Source: Edaphochlamys debaryana
Lineage: Eukaryota > Chlorophyta > Chlorophyceae > Chlamydomonadales
DNA length: 64,000 nucleotides
Assembly: GCA_016858145.1 (NCBI GenBank)
Contig: JAEHOE010000029.1
Location: 434,001 to 498,000, forward strand
Direction of reading: 5' to 3'
In this document: positions 33,786 through 46,420 of the stretch, one piece after another
Layout: every line of letters starts with the position of its first letter
Numbering within the stretch: the stretch's first letter is position 1
Position numbers and translations under genes: made by a program
Notes under the pieces: generated by a model
Seen by the model: the letters and a program-made list of their open reading frames with translations, nothing else
Databases searched by the model: none
What the model was told of the DNA's origin: nothing

Positions 33786-35117
33786 TGGCAGCCGACTAGC
33801 CGAGTCGCAATTGCGATTCTTCACAGCGCGAAGCTAGCGAAGCCTACTGAAACCCACTGGTCGTTCGTTGTAAGGCTGTTGCTCAGCTGTGACAGCTTTG
33901 GAGGCTCGCTACGCCAACGACCTGGGTAGCCACTTGTTGACGGGTTCGTTGATTGCACCGACCCCCCAAAGGCGCGGCGTTTCAAGCAGAGTCGTGAGCG
34001 TCTGTTACCTATGGCTCATGAGCATGGCTATCGGCGGCTGGCCGAGCGCGGCGGTCGGTGCGGTGACAAGTGAACCAAGGGTCGCCCCCAGAGTCGTCAG
34101 GGCACCCCCGTCCGGCTTCCTGCCACGCTGTCCTTTTTCGTCACCCGCAACTCCGAGCGCCCTCCTCACACCCCCGGTTTGCACGACCCCAGCCTCGCGC
34201 AGGGCCTCGCGTTGCTTTAAATATTTTGCGCGGCTCACATGCTGCAAGCATGCGCGCCCCCGGCTGCAAGGAGCACAGCCAGGAACTCCGCTCAGCAGCA
34301 TCACCATCAGCCCACCACTTGTGCTCTGAACCAAGCACCTTCATCAGCCCACCACAGCTTGCAGCTAACCCCCCTCACAAGAAGCCTACTTTGGAATACC
34401 GGTACCCCAAGAATGAGATGCTTGCCACAGCACCAACCACCCAGCCGATGCACACGCCGGTGCACCTCAAGGTGCCTCCGCCCCGCCCGCAATCCGCCCC
34501 ACATCCGCACAGCCTTACTCCCTCACTTGCGATCAAGTCAGAATTACGAGGAGGAAAGCTATCCAGCCGCATGAATAGCAGTGAGCGAGTCCAGCTCAAA
34601 ACCTTTCCCTGCACGGCCTGTAGCGCGCTTTCGCGTGAGCGAAAGAGACAACACGTCAACCACAAATATTTTTGCCCTTTGTCCACGTTAACGTGTCCAA
34701 CACGCGTCACGACTTGTCCTGAGACCGAACAGTTGCACACGCTGTAACCAACACCAAGCACGTTACGTCCACCAGCAGGATAAACTATGCGCAGCGGATT
34801 TGTCTCCCGTACGGCTTAAGGGTCAACCGCCGGGGGAGGGCACACAGGTAGATGAACTGTGGTGCTCCTCAAAGGGTACGGCTCATGACTTCCGAGCCCT
34901 CTTCACGCCCCTACGACAGCAGACGTGGAATCCCAAGTGCCACGCGAGACAGCACACGGCCCGAACCGGGGGGACACTTCAACCAGCAGGCCTCTATGCA
35001 AGGCCCCTAGGCGTCACCTAACAACCAACCACGCACGCACATACGGCTCCAAGCACGTCTTCCTCCTCTAGATGCAGCGTTCGCTGCCCCTCTAAGAACC
35101 TCAGCTAGCGGCCTGGT

Positions 35118-35390
35118 ACGGCCTCACGGCACGACGGCCGGACAAAGGTGGGTGGCTGCCTATTCAGGGGCTCACGCGCTTCAACCCACAATAACAAAAC
35201 ACAGGCCTAGATGCGGCCTCACGGCACAGGGGCCGGACAAAGGTGGGTGGATGCCTACTCAGGGACTCACGCGCTTCAACCCACAATAACAAAACACAGG
35301 CCTGGATGCGGCCTCACGGCACAGGGGCCGGACAAAGGTGGGTGGCTGCCTACTCAGGGACTCACGCGCTTCAACCCACAAAGGCGCTCC
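35118..35390. repeat. 95-bp tandem repeat, about 2.8 copies
   Basis: The phrase GACAAAGGTGGGTGG starts at 35141, 35236 and 35331, exactly 95 bp apart. Each unit also contains CACGCGCTTCAACCCACAA and CGGCCTCACGGCAC. Copies differ at a few sites only, so the array is young. Because 95 is not a multiple of 3, each unit shifts the frame, which argues against coding. Confidence 0.9.
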
Positions 35391-35654
35391 TCACAGGATG
35401 GGGAGGGCGCAGGCACGACCACGACAAAGGGGCCACTCAGATCACCCGGGTCGGCTCGAAGGCACACTCACTTCGCGTCTTAACTCGTGCGCACAGCACT
35501 GTCTAAAGCTCGCACACACCGGAGGGTCGCTCTGACGCCTTCACTAACTAGGCCGGCACGGCACCAGTCCGGGGCGGCTCGACGCGGGGGCCTAAAACAC
35601 ACGCGGTACACTCCCAGCACAATCCACCACCAACCGCGGACGATAACAGAGGGT

Positions 35655-35805
35655 GGCAGCCTCCTTCACGCGGGAGGACTTAGGCGCTTCAAACCTCGAC
35701 ACAGCGGGTGGCCGCCTCCTTCCCGGAGGGCTTATGCGCTTCAACCCGCTAACTGAAAGGTGGGTGGCCGCCTCACGTGGAGGGCTTACGCGCTTCAACC
35801 CACAA
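35655..35805. repeat. Degenerate repeats related to the 95-bp array
   Basis: Three diverged copies of a shorter unit occur here: GGTGGC(A/C)GCCTC, then GGAGG(A/G)CTTA(C/G/T)GCGCTTCAA(A/C)C. They share the GGTGGSYGCC and GCGCTTCAACCC blocks of the adjacent 95-bp array, suggesting an older generation of the same satellite. Confidence 0.7.
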
Positions 35806-35840
35806 CCCGACTCACGGGCGAGACTTGGGCCTTGGACGCC

Positions 35841-35876
35841 CTTGAGGTCTTGAGGTCTTGAGGTCTTGAGGTCTTG
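35841..35876. repeat. 8-bp microsatellite (TTGAGGTC)n
   Basis: Four perfect head-to-tail copies of TTGAGGTC followed by a partial copy. Confidence 0.9.
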
Positions 35877-38614
35877 GGATGGCGGTCGCCCAGAAGCTGG
35901 CGACGGCCCTAGGTACTAGAGGCTAAAGGACGGGAGAGGCTGAGCTGCCGGCTGATGGCTGAGCGTAGCCGTGCTGCTCGTAGACGGCTGCACGTTGTTG
36001 TCTGGGGCAGGGTCCAGGTAGTCTGAAGCTGGGCCTAGACTAGCTACCAGGTAGTTCGCTGCAGGACAGCGAGGGCTCAGGGGCACGGGGCTCAGTGTCG
36101 TCCGATGTGTTGTTACAAGGTGTTGTGTAAGTATGCTCAGAGTCTTGTGAACTCGTAGGGAACTCTCCTACTACATGAAGCATGCTAAAGCGCACTGTGA
36201 AGCGTGGTCTCTCCTCCACAGGCATCATCGGCTACACATAAATACTCCCTTCCTAACCTCGTTCAGTCCTCCTCTGGGCCTCCGTACCGTGGGCCCTGCT
36301 AACCGTGCAACGCCTCCTGCCTCCGGCTCCGGTGCGCCAGCATGCCAGCAGCCTTCGACCTGCGAGGCAAGGGTCAAGCATTGCATGAATCCCTGCCGAC
36401 TAGCTCTGGCCAGCTCCGCCACTTGGCGGCGCCGCCTTCCTTTGCCTGCGCGTTGGTCCTAACCCGTCAACGCAACACCGCCCTACCCTGCCAACGTCCA
36501 CCACCGCACAACATACTCTGGGTCCATCCTTGTTGCTCCCGCCGGGGCCCTGGGCAGCCCCTGGCGGCTCCCCCACTGGGCCTCCGTGTCACCCCGCCCG
36601 CCGGCGTTGCCGGCAGGCCCTGCTAGCTAGCCCGACCTGCTGGGACCTGTTCTTGGCCCAGCATCCTAATTAACAGCCCGAAGTCCTTCTCGGCACCCCT
36701 CTTCCCCCGCTACACAGGCGACCCGTGCAGCTCCTTACCAAAGGGCCGCGGCTGCGGGCGTCCGCCGCCAGTCCCAGGCCGGGTCCCCTTTAGGCGCCCG
36801 CCATCCTTCAGCTCCACCACGCCGTCCGCAACCTCCAGCTCCTGATCAGCCCCCTTCCCCTGATTCCGGGCATGAGGGGCATGGGGTGAAGAGGGGTTGT
36901 GGCTCGTGGCGGGTCCGCTTGGCGGGCCCGCGCCGGGTCTCGGCGGGCCCCGTAACGCGGGCCCAACCTCGCCCCGTCCCGCTTCCGGCACCCGTGCCTC
37001 CTTTGCCGGAATTGTGACCACACCAGGACCTTCCCCGGTTGTAAGAACCCTTCTCAAGGCTCCCCGCAGGCCTGGCCGTGGTCCCACATTCCTCGTTACC
37101 GAGGCCCGCCTAATCCTTCCGCACTCCCTTCCAAAGCTATGTAATTGCACTGACTAGCACCATCCTTGGTCATCGACCCACCGCGCGCCTCCGAGCTCCA
37201 TTACTGTGAGCTCCACCGCGCCTCCTCGCCACCTTTGGCTCTTCGTCAATGCTGGGCTGCATAGCCCTTAGCTGAGCCTTTCCGCCGATTCTATGGCCAG
37301 CGAGCGATCAACTCCTCCGCTATTGGGCCGTTCGCCCGCATGCCCTCTCGCTCCACACTACTGGTCTCGGCGCGCGATAATGGCTTCAGAGAACACGTTG
37401 AGGTCCTCTGTCAGCCCTTCTCGGCCGCCGCATAGTTGCCCGACATGCATGCTATGTACCAGGTTTCGCCACGCAGGGCGTAAAGTATATGTACAAATGA
37501 CCATTTCATCGTAACGCGTACTCGCGGTGGCTTCCCACCGCGAGATAGCGCTGCTCCCTTTCGTCACGCCACGGCGACACGTACCCCCAAACCCGGCTCT
37601 CTCGGGCCAGTCTCCAGCGACGTCCCCCCCACGTTCCTCTTCCTTTCCTCCTCTTAAAGCCGTACGCCACCCAATGGGTATGGGGGGAACATTCACTTAG
37701 CGTCCTGTGGCCCGCCGACCTATCTGTGGGCCACACAGGCGATGTGGTCCTCCGGCCTGCGGGCGCGCCCCATTCGTGCTCGCGTCTACCCTATCCTGTC
37801 ATGGCATCCTCCCGCCTACCCGTGTCTGACGCGGCAACCTGTCCTAATTCCGCCACTACGACGCGTCACGACACATAAGAGCAGGTGCACCCCTTGTTGG
37901 GCTACAGGCCTACAGCATTGGGTACAGGGCACGGCGACCCATACTCTTTCCGCACAACTACGTGTACCAAGAAGTCCGACATCAAGAGGACACAAGGCGT
38001 GTGAGCGAGCAGAGCGCACCGCATTCACCATCACCTTGACCACGCGGCAGGCAAGGGGTCGCCGCCCCTCTGGCCTGGCAGGGGGGCCAGACCCGGCTAG
38101 CACGTTGCATTGACCGTTTGACCCCCCTTGGCCGGCCCTGCGCATCCGCGTTATTGAAGCGCCGAGGACAGCGCACATGCCTTATTATATCTTGCCTGTT
38201 CACGACTGAAGCAGTCCGACATGAATCCCACACCTTTGCCTTCTCTGCCTGCTGTTTCTGACCATGGACGACACACACACACGCGAAGGAGACACCGTGC
38301 CGCCCAACCCTCAAAAGATAAGACCTCCTATGCCATGCGAGCTCCAGCAGTCATCTTCATAGTGTCATGGTTACACGATACTAGTAAGCCCTCGGGCCCT
38401 GCAGCCGTGCAGAAGCGCCCCGACAGCAATCCCCGCACTTCCTAGCTAGCGCATTGCCGACCGCAGTCGACAGCCCCTGCATACTGCATCGCTGCTCACA
38501 CGTCCCTCAACCCGTGCTCAACCTCGCACAAACCACTCATCTGACAAGATGGCCTGTAGGGCCTGCTGACAGGCTAACTATGTAATTGCCCTTTGCCCGT
38601 CATGGGGGTTGCCC

Positions 38615-38619
38615 TTACA
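38615..38619 (-). terminator. TGTAA polyadenylation signal of the CAP gene
   Basis: TTACA here reads TGTAA on the minus strand, 60 bp beyond the stop codon of the CAP-domain gene, a typical distance. Confidence 0.6.
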
Positions 38620-38678
38620 AGGCCCCTCGGGGCCGGAACGGGGCCTGGCCGGGCCCGGTGGGGCCTAGCTGGGCCCCA

Positions 38679-41600
38679 TTACGGCTCAAAGACGAAGCCC
38701 TGGGCCCGGATGGCTGCGCTGCAGGGCCTGAACACGAAGCCCCTGTTGAGGCTGACCGAGCTGGAGTTGGACTCCACGTTCATGCAGAGCGTCTGGTTGA
38801 GCGTCGGGCGGATGTTGAAGCTACAGAGAAGGGGCGCACAAAAAGGGCAGGCGCAGAGTTGATGAAGATCACAAGTAAGGCGGCATGTGGGGGTTCAGAG
38901 AATACCGGTAGTCTGAGCATAGACTCCCTGGACATAGGCATGGAGCCGACCGACAGCCAAGCAAATAATTGCCCCCGCCCAAAACTGTCCGACACGGCGC
39001 CACACGCGGCTAGACTCACAAGCTGCCAACCGTCCGAAGGATGCGGAACCTCTGGTCACTGGGTAGCGGGCTACCGCAGGCCTTGAGCACAAGCGTTTGG
39101 TTGGTGGTGCTGAACCCACGGAGGGACCAGCAGGGGCCCCCGGGTCCGCCCGCCCTCAAGAACCAGTCGGCGACGGTGGCTGCGAGGGTGAGAGGGGCCG
39201 GGTTCAGAAACCGGCGCTTACGAGTGACAAGGAGCAACGCAGGGGTGGGTGCATTAAGAGGGCGGACGTCTGAACTGCTCTGCTTGCGTGGCACACGAAT
39301 GTTCCCCCGCACCAACCCCTGTCTTGCCCATGTGTCGATCCTCTCCACGTGGTCCTGTCCACAGTCCGCAACCCCCACGCGCAATTTGCCCCGCATCCCG
39401 AGCCTCACCGTTTCCTGGCTTGCCCATGTAGACACGCTGCAGCACGTTTGTGCCCCAGCCGCAGGCGCCCTGCGTTGGCTTGAAGTCCACCGGAAGGCGC
39501 AAGAGGTCGGCTTCTGTGATTGAGGGCGTGGTGCTGAGGAGGTGGGGAAGGACACGGGGGACAGTGAGAAACATGGTGAAGGGACCGACATTCTGGCAGA
39601 AAAGCACGAGTGCAGTTTCAACCCAAACCAGCCGCTGGGTCCTGAGCGAAGGCGTCGACAAGTGCTGGCGCATGCAGCCTCTGTGGCCGCTCACCTGCCG
39701 GCCGGAGGCGCGCCGGTGCCAATGAAGCCCACAGGTGGGTTCACTCCCACGCAGTTGGTGAGGGAGGTATTGATGGCGATGTAGAGTGTGCGGTTGACCA
39801 GCGGATTGGACACTGCGGGATGGTATGGACGGGGACAAAGGGCGTACGGGGCGTAGGGTGGTTGGAGAGGGAATTGAGTGTAGCCCAAGGCCCACAGTCC
39901 GTACGCTGCCGTACACTACCCACTCGGCTGGATCTTCTCGTACAGGCACATGCCGGTCGAGTTGCCAGTTGCGTTCGCAACGGTCTTGAGCATGCCCCAG
40001 CCGGTTATGAACGAGAAGCCGCGGCAGAATGGGTTGGTGTTGCACGCGTTGATCATTGCGTTCCTGCAGCGGCGATGGAGCGAGGGATGACCAAGACAGG
40101 ATCGTATGCTCGCCGGGGCCTTGCCGTACAACCACACACCTCGTGGGTCCATAAGAGCCGTTGACCGACAGAGGTCGGAACTCTTGAAGGTCATCGCCGG
40201 CGTGGTCTCTGTTGGAGTAGACGCGGTAGCCCCCGATACCCGAACAGTTGAGGGGCGCTGCGCGTTACAATGGCGCAGGGAGAGGGGCAGGAAGAGGGGC
40301 AGTGAGGGGCGGGATGAGGGGCAGTGACGGGCAGTGGGGCTGCTCCTGACCAGCAGGCACACTGGGAAATGGCCTGCCCTTGAGGCCTGCCCCTGGCTGA
40401 CAGGCAAGCGGTACTAGCGCTGGTCAGACATGGGAAGGGATAGACAGGGGGTGGCTGGGTGCTCCTGACAAGCGGGCACCGAATGGGCTCCCATAACCAG
40501 ATCAGCTCCTGCCCCTGCCCTGCAATGTCCCACTCACTAAACGCCGGCCTGCATAGGTTGGTGGAGGCGTTGGGCCACCCCGTCACCTGAGGACCAAAAT
40601 CGCATACAAGCACGCCGAGAGCGAATCATAACTAATACCCAGCTGCAGGTTGGCACCGTAGCACGCGCACGATTCCCGTGTCTGCTGTGCGCTGCGCTAC
40701 ACCCTGCAACTCTTCAAAGCCCCCCCTCTGTCTCTTGCAGGCACCCACCGCGGGCCAGAGTGAGCACCACTGCTTCGACAACACGATTCCGCGGCGGCCG
40801 ACCGAGTCAGTGACAACCCTGGGGAAGAGCAAGAGGCGGCGGCGGGGCGTGAGACGGCGTGTCGCTGACAGAACCCCCCAGAGCCGTGCGTGCATGCAGT
40901 TGGGCTTCGTTATGCTAGTCTCATCAACTGTCAACTTGCGTCGTCCGGCAAGGGCCCAATCTATCGCCAACGCACCAGTCGAGGCGGCCGTCTCCGTCGC
41001 AGTCGATCTTGCGGTAGCTGCACATCCAGCCCTCGCAGCCGATGGCGTAAGGGTCGGGCTGGGGGCAGTCGGCTGCATGGAGGGCGCACCAAACGGGACG
41101 GATGGAGCCGGCGAGGTCAGAAGGCAGAAAGAAGGGAGCTAAGGACGGGTTCAAACGAACCTTTCTGAGAGGACCCATCGAGCCGTATCCACGACGGAAG
41201 TGCAGTACGGCGACGAGAGTCTCCCTGCGTGACGCGACGCTCCCCGGACCCGACCCACCCCAAGCGGCGGGGCAGTTGCTGTCGAGGCGCGCGAAGGGCG
41301 CAACCTTGCAGCCGGATGACGACATGATGGAGGTCTCATACTGCCCCGAGCCGGGGGGCGGCCGGCAGGTCCAGTCTAGGCGCCGGTCGCCGTCGCAGTC
41401 GGTGTAGCGCAGCGTGGAGTTGGCGTTGGTGCAGAAGTTGCCGGGCTTTAGGCAGCCTGAGGGCGAGCCAGACAAGCCATGGGGGGAGGGGTACAGAGTC
41501 AACAGCAGGAAGAGGCAGGGAATGGCACGTGAGAGCAGGTCAGGGCGTGAGCTGGCAAGCGGGTCTGGGGAGCCCAGACAGGAGCTGGCGGGCTGGCGGG

Positions 41601-44600
41601 GCTCAGGCGTGAGGCAGAGGTTTCTACGGTGATGGCTTGGAGTCCTTGAGCTGACAGGAGCAGGGGAAGGCATGCATCGCTGCCGGCACGGCGCTCACCG
41701 AAGGAGGACGGGCAGCTCTCAATAAGTGCGTTGGGCCACACGGCCGTACAGTTCTTGCTTGACAGCACGGTGCCCCGGTACCTGCCGAGCGGCTCCATGC
41801 ACACCCAGTCGTACTTTCCGTCGCCATCGCAGTCGGTCTGCAAACAATCCACATGATATGTCAACAACTGTTCTCAAGGGGCTGCGGGCTGGCGGAGGAA
41901 ACGGAGGGAGCGGCAGGAACCCCGCTAGCTTCCCTGCTCCCTCCCTCACCTGGACCAAACTGGCACCGGCGCCGGTGCAGAAGGTCGCAGGCTTGGCACA
42001 GGCTGAGGAGGCAGAGAGGAACAAAGGGAAGCGCGCCGTTGTTGCGCGCGGCATGCAGTCTCGTTTAGGGGGGGCGAAGCGAATGCCAGGCGGCAACATC
42101 ACCAACCCAGTGCGTGGCTGTGGCCGGGGTCATGGTTTTTCTGACCCAAGGGTCTACTCTTTCTTCCTGCGCCGTGGGGGTCCGGCCTTTCTCTTGGTGC
42201 TGCGTCTTCCTATCGTTCCTACCTGTCGGCACCCGTCCTTGTCCTGGCTGAGTGGTTGATTGCTGGCAGCTCTTCTTCTCATGCGGTTATTTCTTCCGCA
42301 GTTTGCGGGGATCTCGGTGGTTTCAGGCCTGTCCATCAGAGGCAGGTCCGCTTGGCTTGCCCCCCTTCTCTCCTGTCCATGTAATCCCTCTCAGAGAAAA
42401 AAAAAACCCTCCCAAACCCTCCCAAACGCGACCGTATCTGCGCCGTGGGTCTGCGACCCCCGACGGCGAGCGGCGGACGTGCACCTTGCAAGCCTAGATA
42501 CATCTCACACGGCGCAACGCCCGAGCAATCCCGGGGGCAATATGCCCCTGCCGCAATTCCTTCACCGTCAACGGTCAACAAGCACCGGTTAACGCCCAAA
42601 CTCACAGTCCTTGCGGGGGGGCACCTCTGTTGTGTACCGCCCCGCCACGTTGCCCTGCCTGGCGTAGTGGCAGACCTGCGCGCAGGCGGGGTTGGTGTTA
42701 GGGGCTGCTTCAGTAAGCTCGTTGCAAACAAGCGTGGCGGGAAGCGGGGCACGGAAGTGGTACGGAGCCCTAAAGCCCGAAAGGGGATATTGTGCCGGTC
42801 GGTTGTGTATGCGGGCCGCCCTGCCGCGGCTGAAGGTAGTAGTTAAGAGTCGATCCGTCCCTCCCACCACACCCTGGCAAGGACTCACCTCTGTCCGAGA
42901 CCCCTGGCTCCACTTCCGTATCTGTAGAGCTGCAAGGCAGTGCCCGCCTCACAACGGGCCCCCGCTCCCGTCCGCTACCCCCGACCCCAAAACCAGCCAC
43001 CGCCCAGGCCCCTTCGCCCCCATCACCCGGAAACCCAGACCCCAGCCACTTACCACGACAGAGCAATTCATGCTCGAGTCCAGGGAGCCCACGGCGAGGC
43101 CGCAGCCAATCTGGACGGACGAGTTCCAGAGCATTTGCTGCGGAGGGTTGCGGAACCGGGGATAAAAGGTTTGGCTGTTGGCAGCAGCGAGTTGGGATGG
43201 CACGTGGCCGCGCAACGTCCCGATTCGGTGTTGTACTAGAAGTCCCGCAGACCGTGCCGTGCACGCACCGTCATGTGCAGCACTGGGAGGTTGTTGGCGT
43301 TCCAGGGGACGATCGGCTGCCCAGGGTTCCGCCAGTCGTAGTTCGTCAACTGCAAGCAACGGCCAACGGTCAATGACCAACGGTCACCTGAGAGCACAAG
43401 AGGGCAAGCTTACCCAACTGCGACCCGCAGCCCCCTACATCCAACCAACCCACGCGCTCCCACTCACCTCTGGCTCGTACCAGGCACGTGTGGCTGTCAG
43501 GCAGCTGGGGTGCGAGATAGCGGCAAGGGGGGAAGCGGCGACTGGATGGAGGTCATACGCCAAAGGGCAGTGGGCGCAGAAGGCAGCGCCCTGTCGCGCA
43601 ACTGCTGTTCGGGGCTCTGCTGGTAGCAAGTGAGGGGTAGCAGTCGAGCAGGTTGGAGGCTACAGCTCGGGTTGAAGTGTCGCCCTCCTATCCACACGCA
43701 TCCCCCACCTGTAGTTCTTGTTCGCCAGGTCCATGCCAAGATTCTCGCCGTACCAACCGGCGCCGTACCGCCCGACCAGGACCGAGTGCGTGAGGCCGGC
43801 GCAGCCCGTCACGTTAATCAGGTACTTAGCCCAGTCCTGGAGTTTGGTTGTTGGGAGGCGCGGGTTGACATGGTTACCGTTTCAGTGAAGCGCAGGTGCC
43901 TTCAATAGGACTTTGGTCAATGGTGATGTCACTGAATTGCGCCCATTACAGACACGAGAGGGACTCACAACTGCGTTGGCGGTGAGCGTGGCGTTGATGG
44001 TGAGGTTGACGTTGCCATGCGCCTTCCGCACCGTATTGTGGTACGACAGTACGGATGTCATGTCGGGGCACTCTGTACAGGGCAGGTAACGGGCAGCAGT
44101 TCGGGACAATGTGGCGTGCCGCCGGCCTTATGGTGTGGGGGCGGCGAGGAGAGGGAGTTGGGGGCAAGCAATACACCTACACAAAACACAGCGGCTAACC
44201 CAACATGCTTGCCTGGCCTCACGCTTTATCCAAGGCGCGCTGGGCTTCTTGCCTAGTGTGCCCACCTGGGTGGCGGTGGCGATGGCGCAACTTCGTCGTC
44301 TCCATCCGGCCGCCCACCCCCTCGCCCTCCTCACTGCAGCCGCTGGCGGGCGCCTCTTCGGATGCCCCATCCCCAGCGACTGCCCCGCCCTCAAACGTCT
44401 TGTCTCTGCCTTCACTACTCTTCCGCCGCCGGCTGTGCTTGCGTGGGACTTGCTAGCAGCGGGGCCATGGTGCTACCACGCTCCGCTGTGGGGCAATCCC
44501 GCGCTTGATGCTGGCGGCGAGCCTCTACATGTGGCTTTCCCCGACCTCTTCGACATGCCTTCGCTTCGTTGCGTGGGCATGGCGGTTGCGGTGGTGGATG

Positions 44601-46420
44601 CCTTCCGTCGCTTCAACCGTCAATGGGAGCGGCGGCCTGGCGGGCGCCCGTCGCCGCGCTGGGCTCGCCGTTGCCTGCCCCTGTACCGCTCTGACGTCGT
44701 TCTTGGTGTGCTCGGCGTCTCGGAATGGTTCACACTACCGTCCGAGCTCCACTGCGGAGTTCGGGCCGCTGGCCTCTTTGCAGCACTGCTGCAGCGTATC
44801 CCCCCAGCTTGGGTGGAGGCTGCACGTGCTGCACGGCTGGCGCCTGGTGGGCCGGCCGCGGCCCCGCCGCTGCTGGCTGCCTGTCGCATCATCGCCCCTG
44901 CCGTGGGCTGGACGCTGCCGCCGGGTGCTCCCTGCCGCGTGATCCAGCTCACGGTTCGGGCCGCTACTCAGCTCCAACTCTCCGCGTCGGTGGAATCGCT
45001 GGCGCGGCGCCATCGGGCCTTCGTTGCGGAGGCCCTGTCCCTTCCCGCTGCGCCGCCTGAATCACTGTCTGCGTTCGCCGCAGCTCTGCGGCGGCTTTGG
45101 GCGGTGCGGTGGGAGCCGGAACACAAAGAACCGCTCTGGCGTCTGGCTCTTAATGGGTTTGCGGGATTTGGGATGCATGCAGCTGATATTGCTCGGGGAG
45201 TAGGCCCTGCGATGTGCCCATGTGGTGTGTGGATGGATGAAGGGGATCGGGCACACCACTTCTGGTCTTGCTGTGTCGCTGGTGCTCTTCGTGAGGCCCT
45301 TGAAGAAGAACTGTACAGATGGACTCCTAGCTATGCCCTCGGCAAGCAGCATTTGTGGCTCGTGACTCCGCCTGTGGGCGTGTCTGGTGTGACTTGGGAT
45401 GTGGTCTGCCTAGCTGCGGTGGCTGCTCTGGAGCGGGGACGTCAGTGGCTCTATGCCGCCCGCCCGGAGACAGGTGCCCCGCTTGGGCGCGCCACCCTTT
45501 CTCGACTTGGTTTGCAAGTGGTTGCGGAATTTTGGGCTCGTGTTCGCTCCTTTGCGGAAGACTGTGGTCAAGGTTTCAGTAAGAAGTGGAGAGACGTTCC
45601 GCCCGAGCACCCTTTCCTGGGCGGCGTCGCCGGGAAGCAGCGGTTCAACCCCCCTGCGGATGTCGAGCCGCCTTCCCCCTGACTCGGCGTGGTTGTGGTG
45701 CTTATGATGATCTCATGTGGCTAGCCCTCTCGGGCTGAGACTGTCGCTGTATGGGTTGGAGTAGGTGGCTGCCTCGGTGTTGGACATTCCCTTAGGGTAC
45801 GCCTGGGGTCGGGGGAAGTTGACTCTCTCCCCCTTGTGCGGGGCCGGCAGCTTGCTGCCCGCTGGCCGCAACCCTGTAATGCGTCATTCCTAACCCAACT
45901 CGGCCTTTGGCTGTGCCGGAGCCTCACAATATGCCCGTTGGCGAAACTTCCTAAGGCCTCCCAAGGCCTTGACCGTCAGCGTCTGCCCGCAGGCACCCCG
46001 AGCAGACCCCGAGCCGTGTTTACGCGACCCCGGAACCAGCAACCTCCAGCGATGTGGCCCCCTCCGGTCGAGCCACGGCAAGCGCACCCATGCGCGCGCC
46101 AAGCCACTGTCCCTCTCGCTCCTGACTTGCTGGGGCCAACGGCAATAACTGATCCCGCTTGCTACCATCCTACTGCTGCCACGACTGCTGCCCATCGAAG
46201 CCGCCTTTCCCGGCCTCTCCCCACCTCTCCCGACCCGCCGAAAGACGGCCCCGTCAGCCCGAAGGCAAAACTCACGTGCGCTGGTGTAGATGACTCGCGC
46301 AGCATTTGCGCTGGGCACTGCCAGCGCCAGGGCCAAAAGCGCCACCAGAGCAACGAGGGGCTTCGGCACTGCTAATGTGCTCCGCCGCCCATGGCCATGG
46401 GCAGCTGTCGACCCCGCCAT
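38679..46420 (-). CDS. Secreted CAP (SCP/PR-1) protein with DCDGDG repeats and PAN-like module
   Basis: Nineteen exons close to 680 residues. ATG at 46420 gives a signal peptide (PLVALVALLALALAVPSANA, cleaved near residue 40). Residues ~49-216 form a CAP domain: VLSYHNTVRKAHG, LTHSVLVGRYGAGWYGENLG, QMLWNSSVQIGCGLAVG, VCHYARQGNVAGRY. Residues ~217-402 repeat a cysteine module containing DCDGDGKYDWVC, DCDGDRRLDWTC and DCDGDGRLDW (calcium-loop-like Asp spacing), each followed by a GTVLSSKNC-like segment. Residues ~419-504 resemble a PAN/apple module (GYRVYSNRDHAGDD, NPFCRGFSF). The C-terminus repeats NQTL motifs. Likely extracellular or wall-bound; enzymatic role unknown. Exon 1 is split from the CAP exons by a 2.2-kb intron that holds a LINE. 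Exons: 46420-46276, 44072-43969, 43836-43709, 43504-43468, 43349-43269, 43137-43054, 42675-42606, 42002-41950, 41837-41699, 41456-41259, 41072-40976, 40818-40749, 40586-40538, 40257-40140, 40063-39924, 39812-39695, 39533-39424, 39179-39020, 38820-38679. The donor at 39424 (GC) could instead be GTGTCT 12 bases earlier in the exon; both keep phase. Confidence 0.82.
44190..45880 (+). mobile_element. 5'-truncated LINE, antisense within intron 1 of the CAP gene
   Basis: The plus-strand frame ending at 45682 matches the C-terminal third of the LINE protein on the other strand at 48.4-56 kb: shared LHPAAHPL, HAPLWGN, EPLWRLALNGFAGFGMH and the HHCC-type zinc motif CPCG...HHFWSC. Reverse transcriptase and endonuclease domains are absent, so this copy is 5'-truncated near 44.2 kb, as is usual for LINEs. 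Similarity to the other copy starts at about 44250. The 3' end is not sharply defined; a TGTAA near 45874 may mark it. Confidence 0.75.
44250..45682 (+). pseudogene. C-terminal fragment of LINE ORF2 protein
   Basis: The fragment of about 478 residues is open to its natural stop but lacks any start of its own. It ends with the zinc-binding CPCGVWMDEGDRAHHFWSC segment and a conserved DVPPEHPFL tail. The intact frame suggests a recent insertion. It cannot encode an active polymerase. Confidence 0.75.

Larger units (their letters stand above)
33786..38614. other. Gene-poor interval upstream of the TIR-ankyrin gene
   Basis: No exon chain could be supported on either strand. The interval contains the 95-bp tandem repeat, the degenerate GCTTCAACCC repeats and the 8-bp microsatellite listed separately. 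The remainder (36-38.5 kb) looks like ordinary non-coding DNA. Confidence 0.4.
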
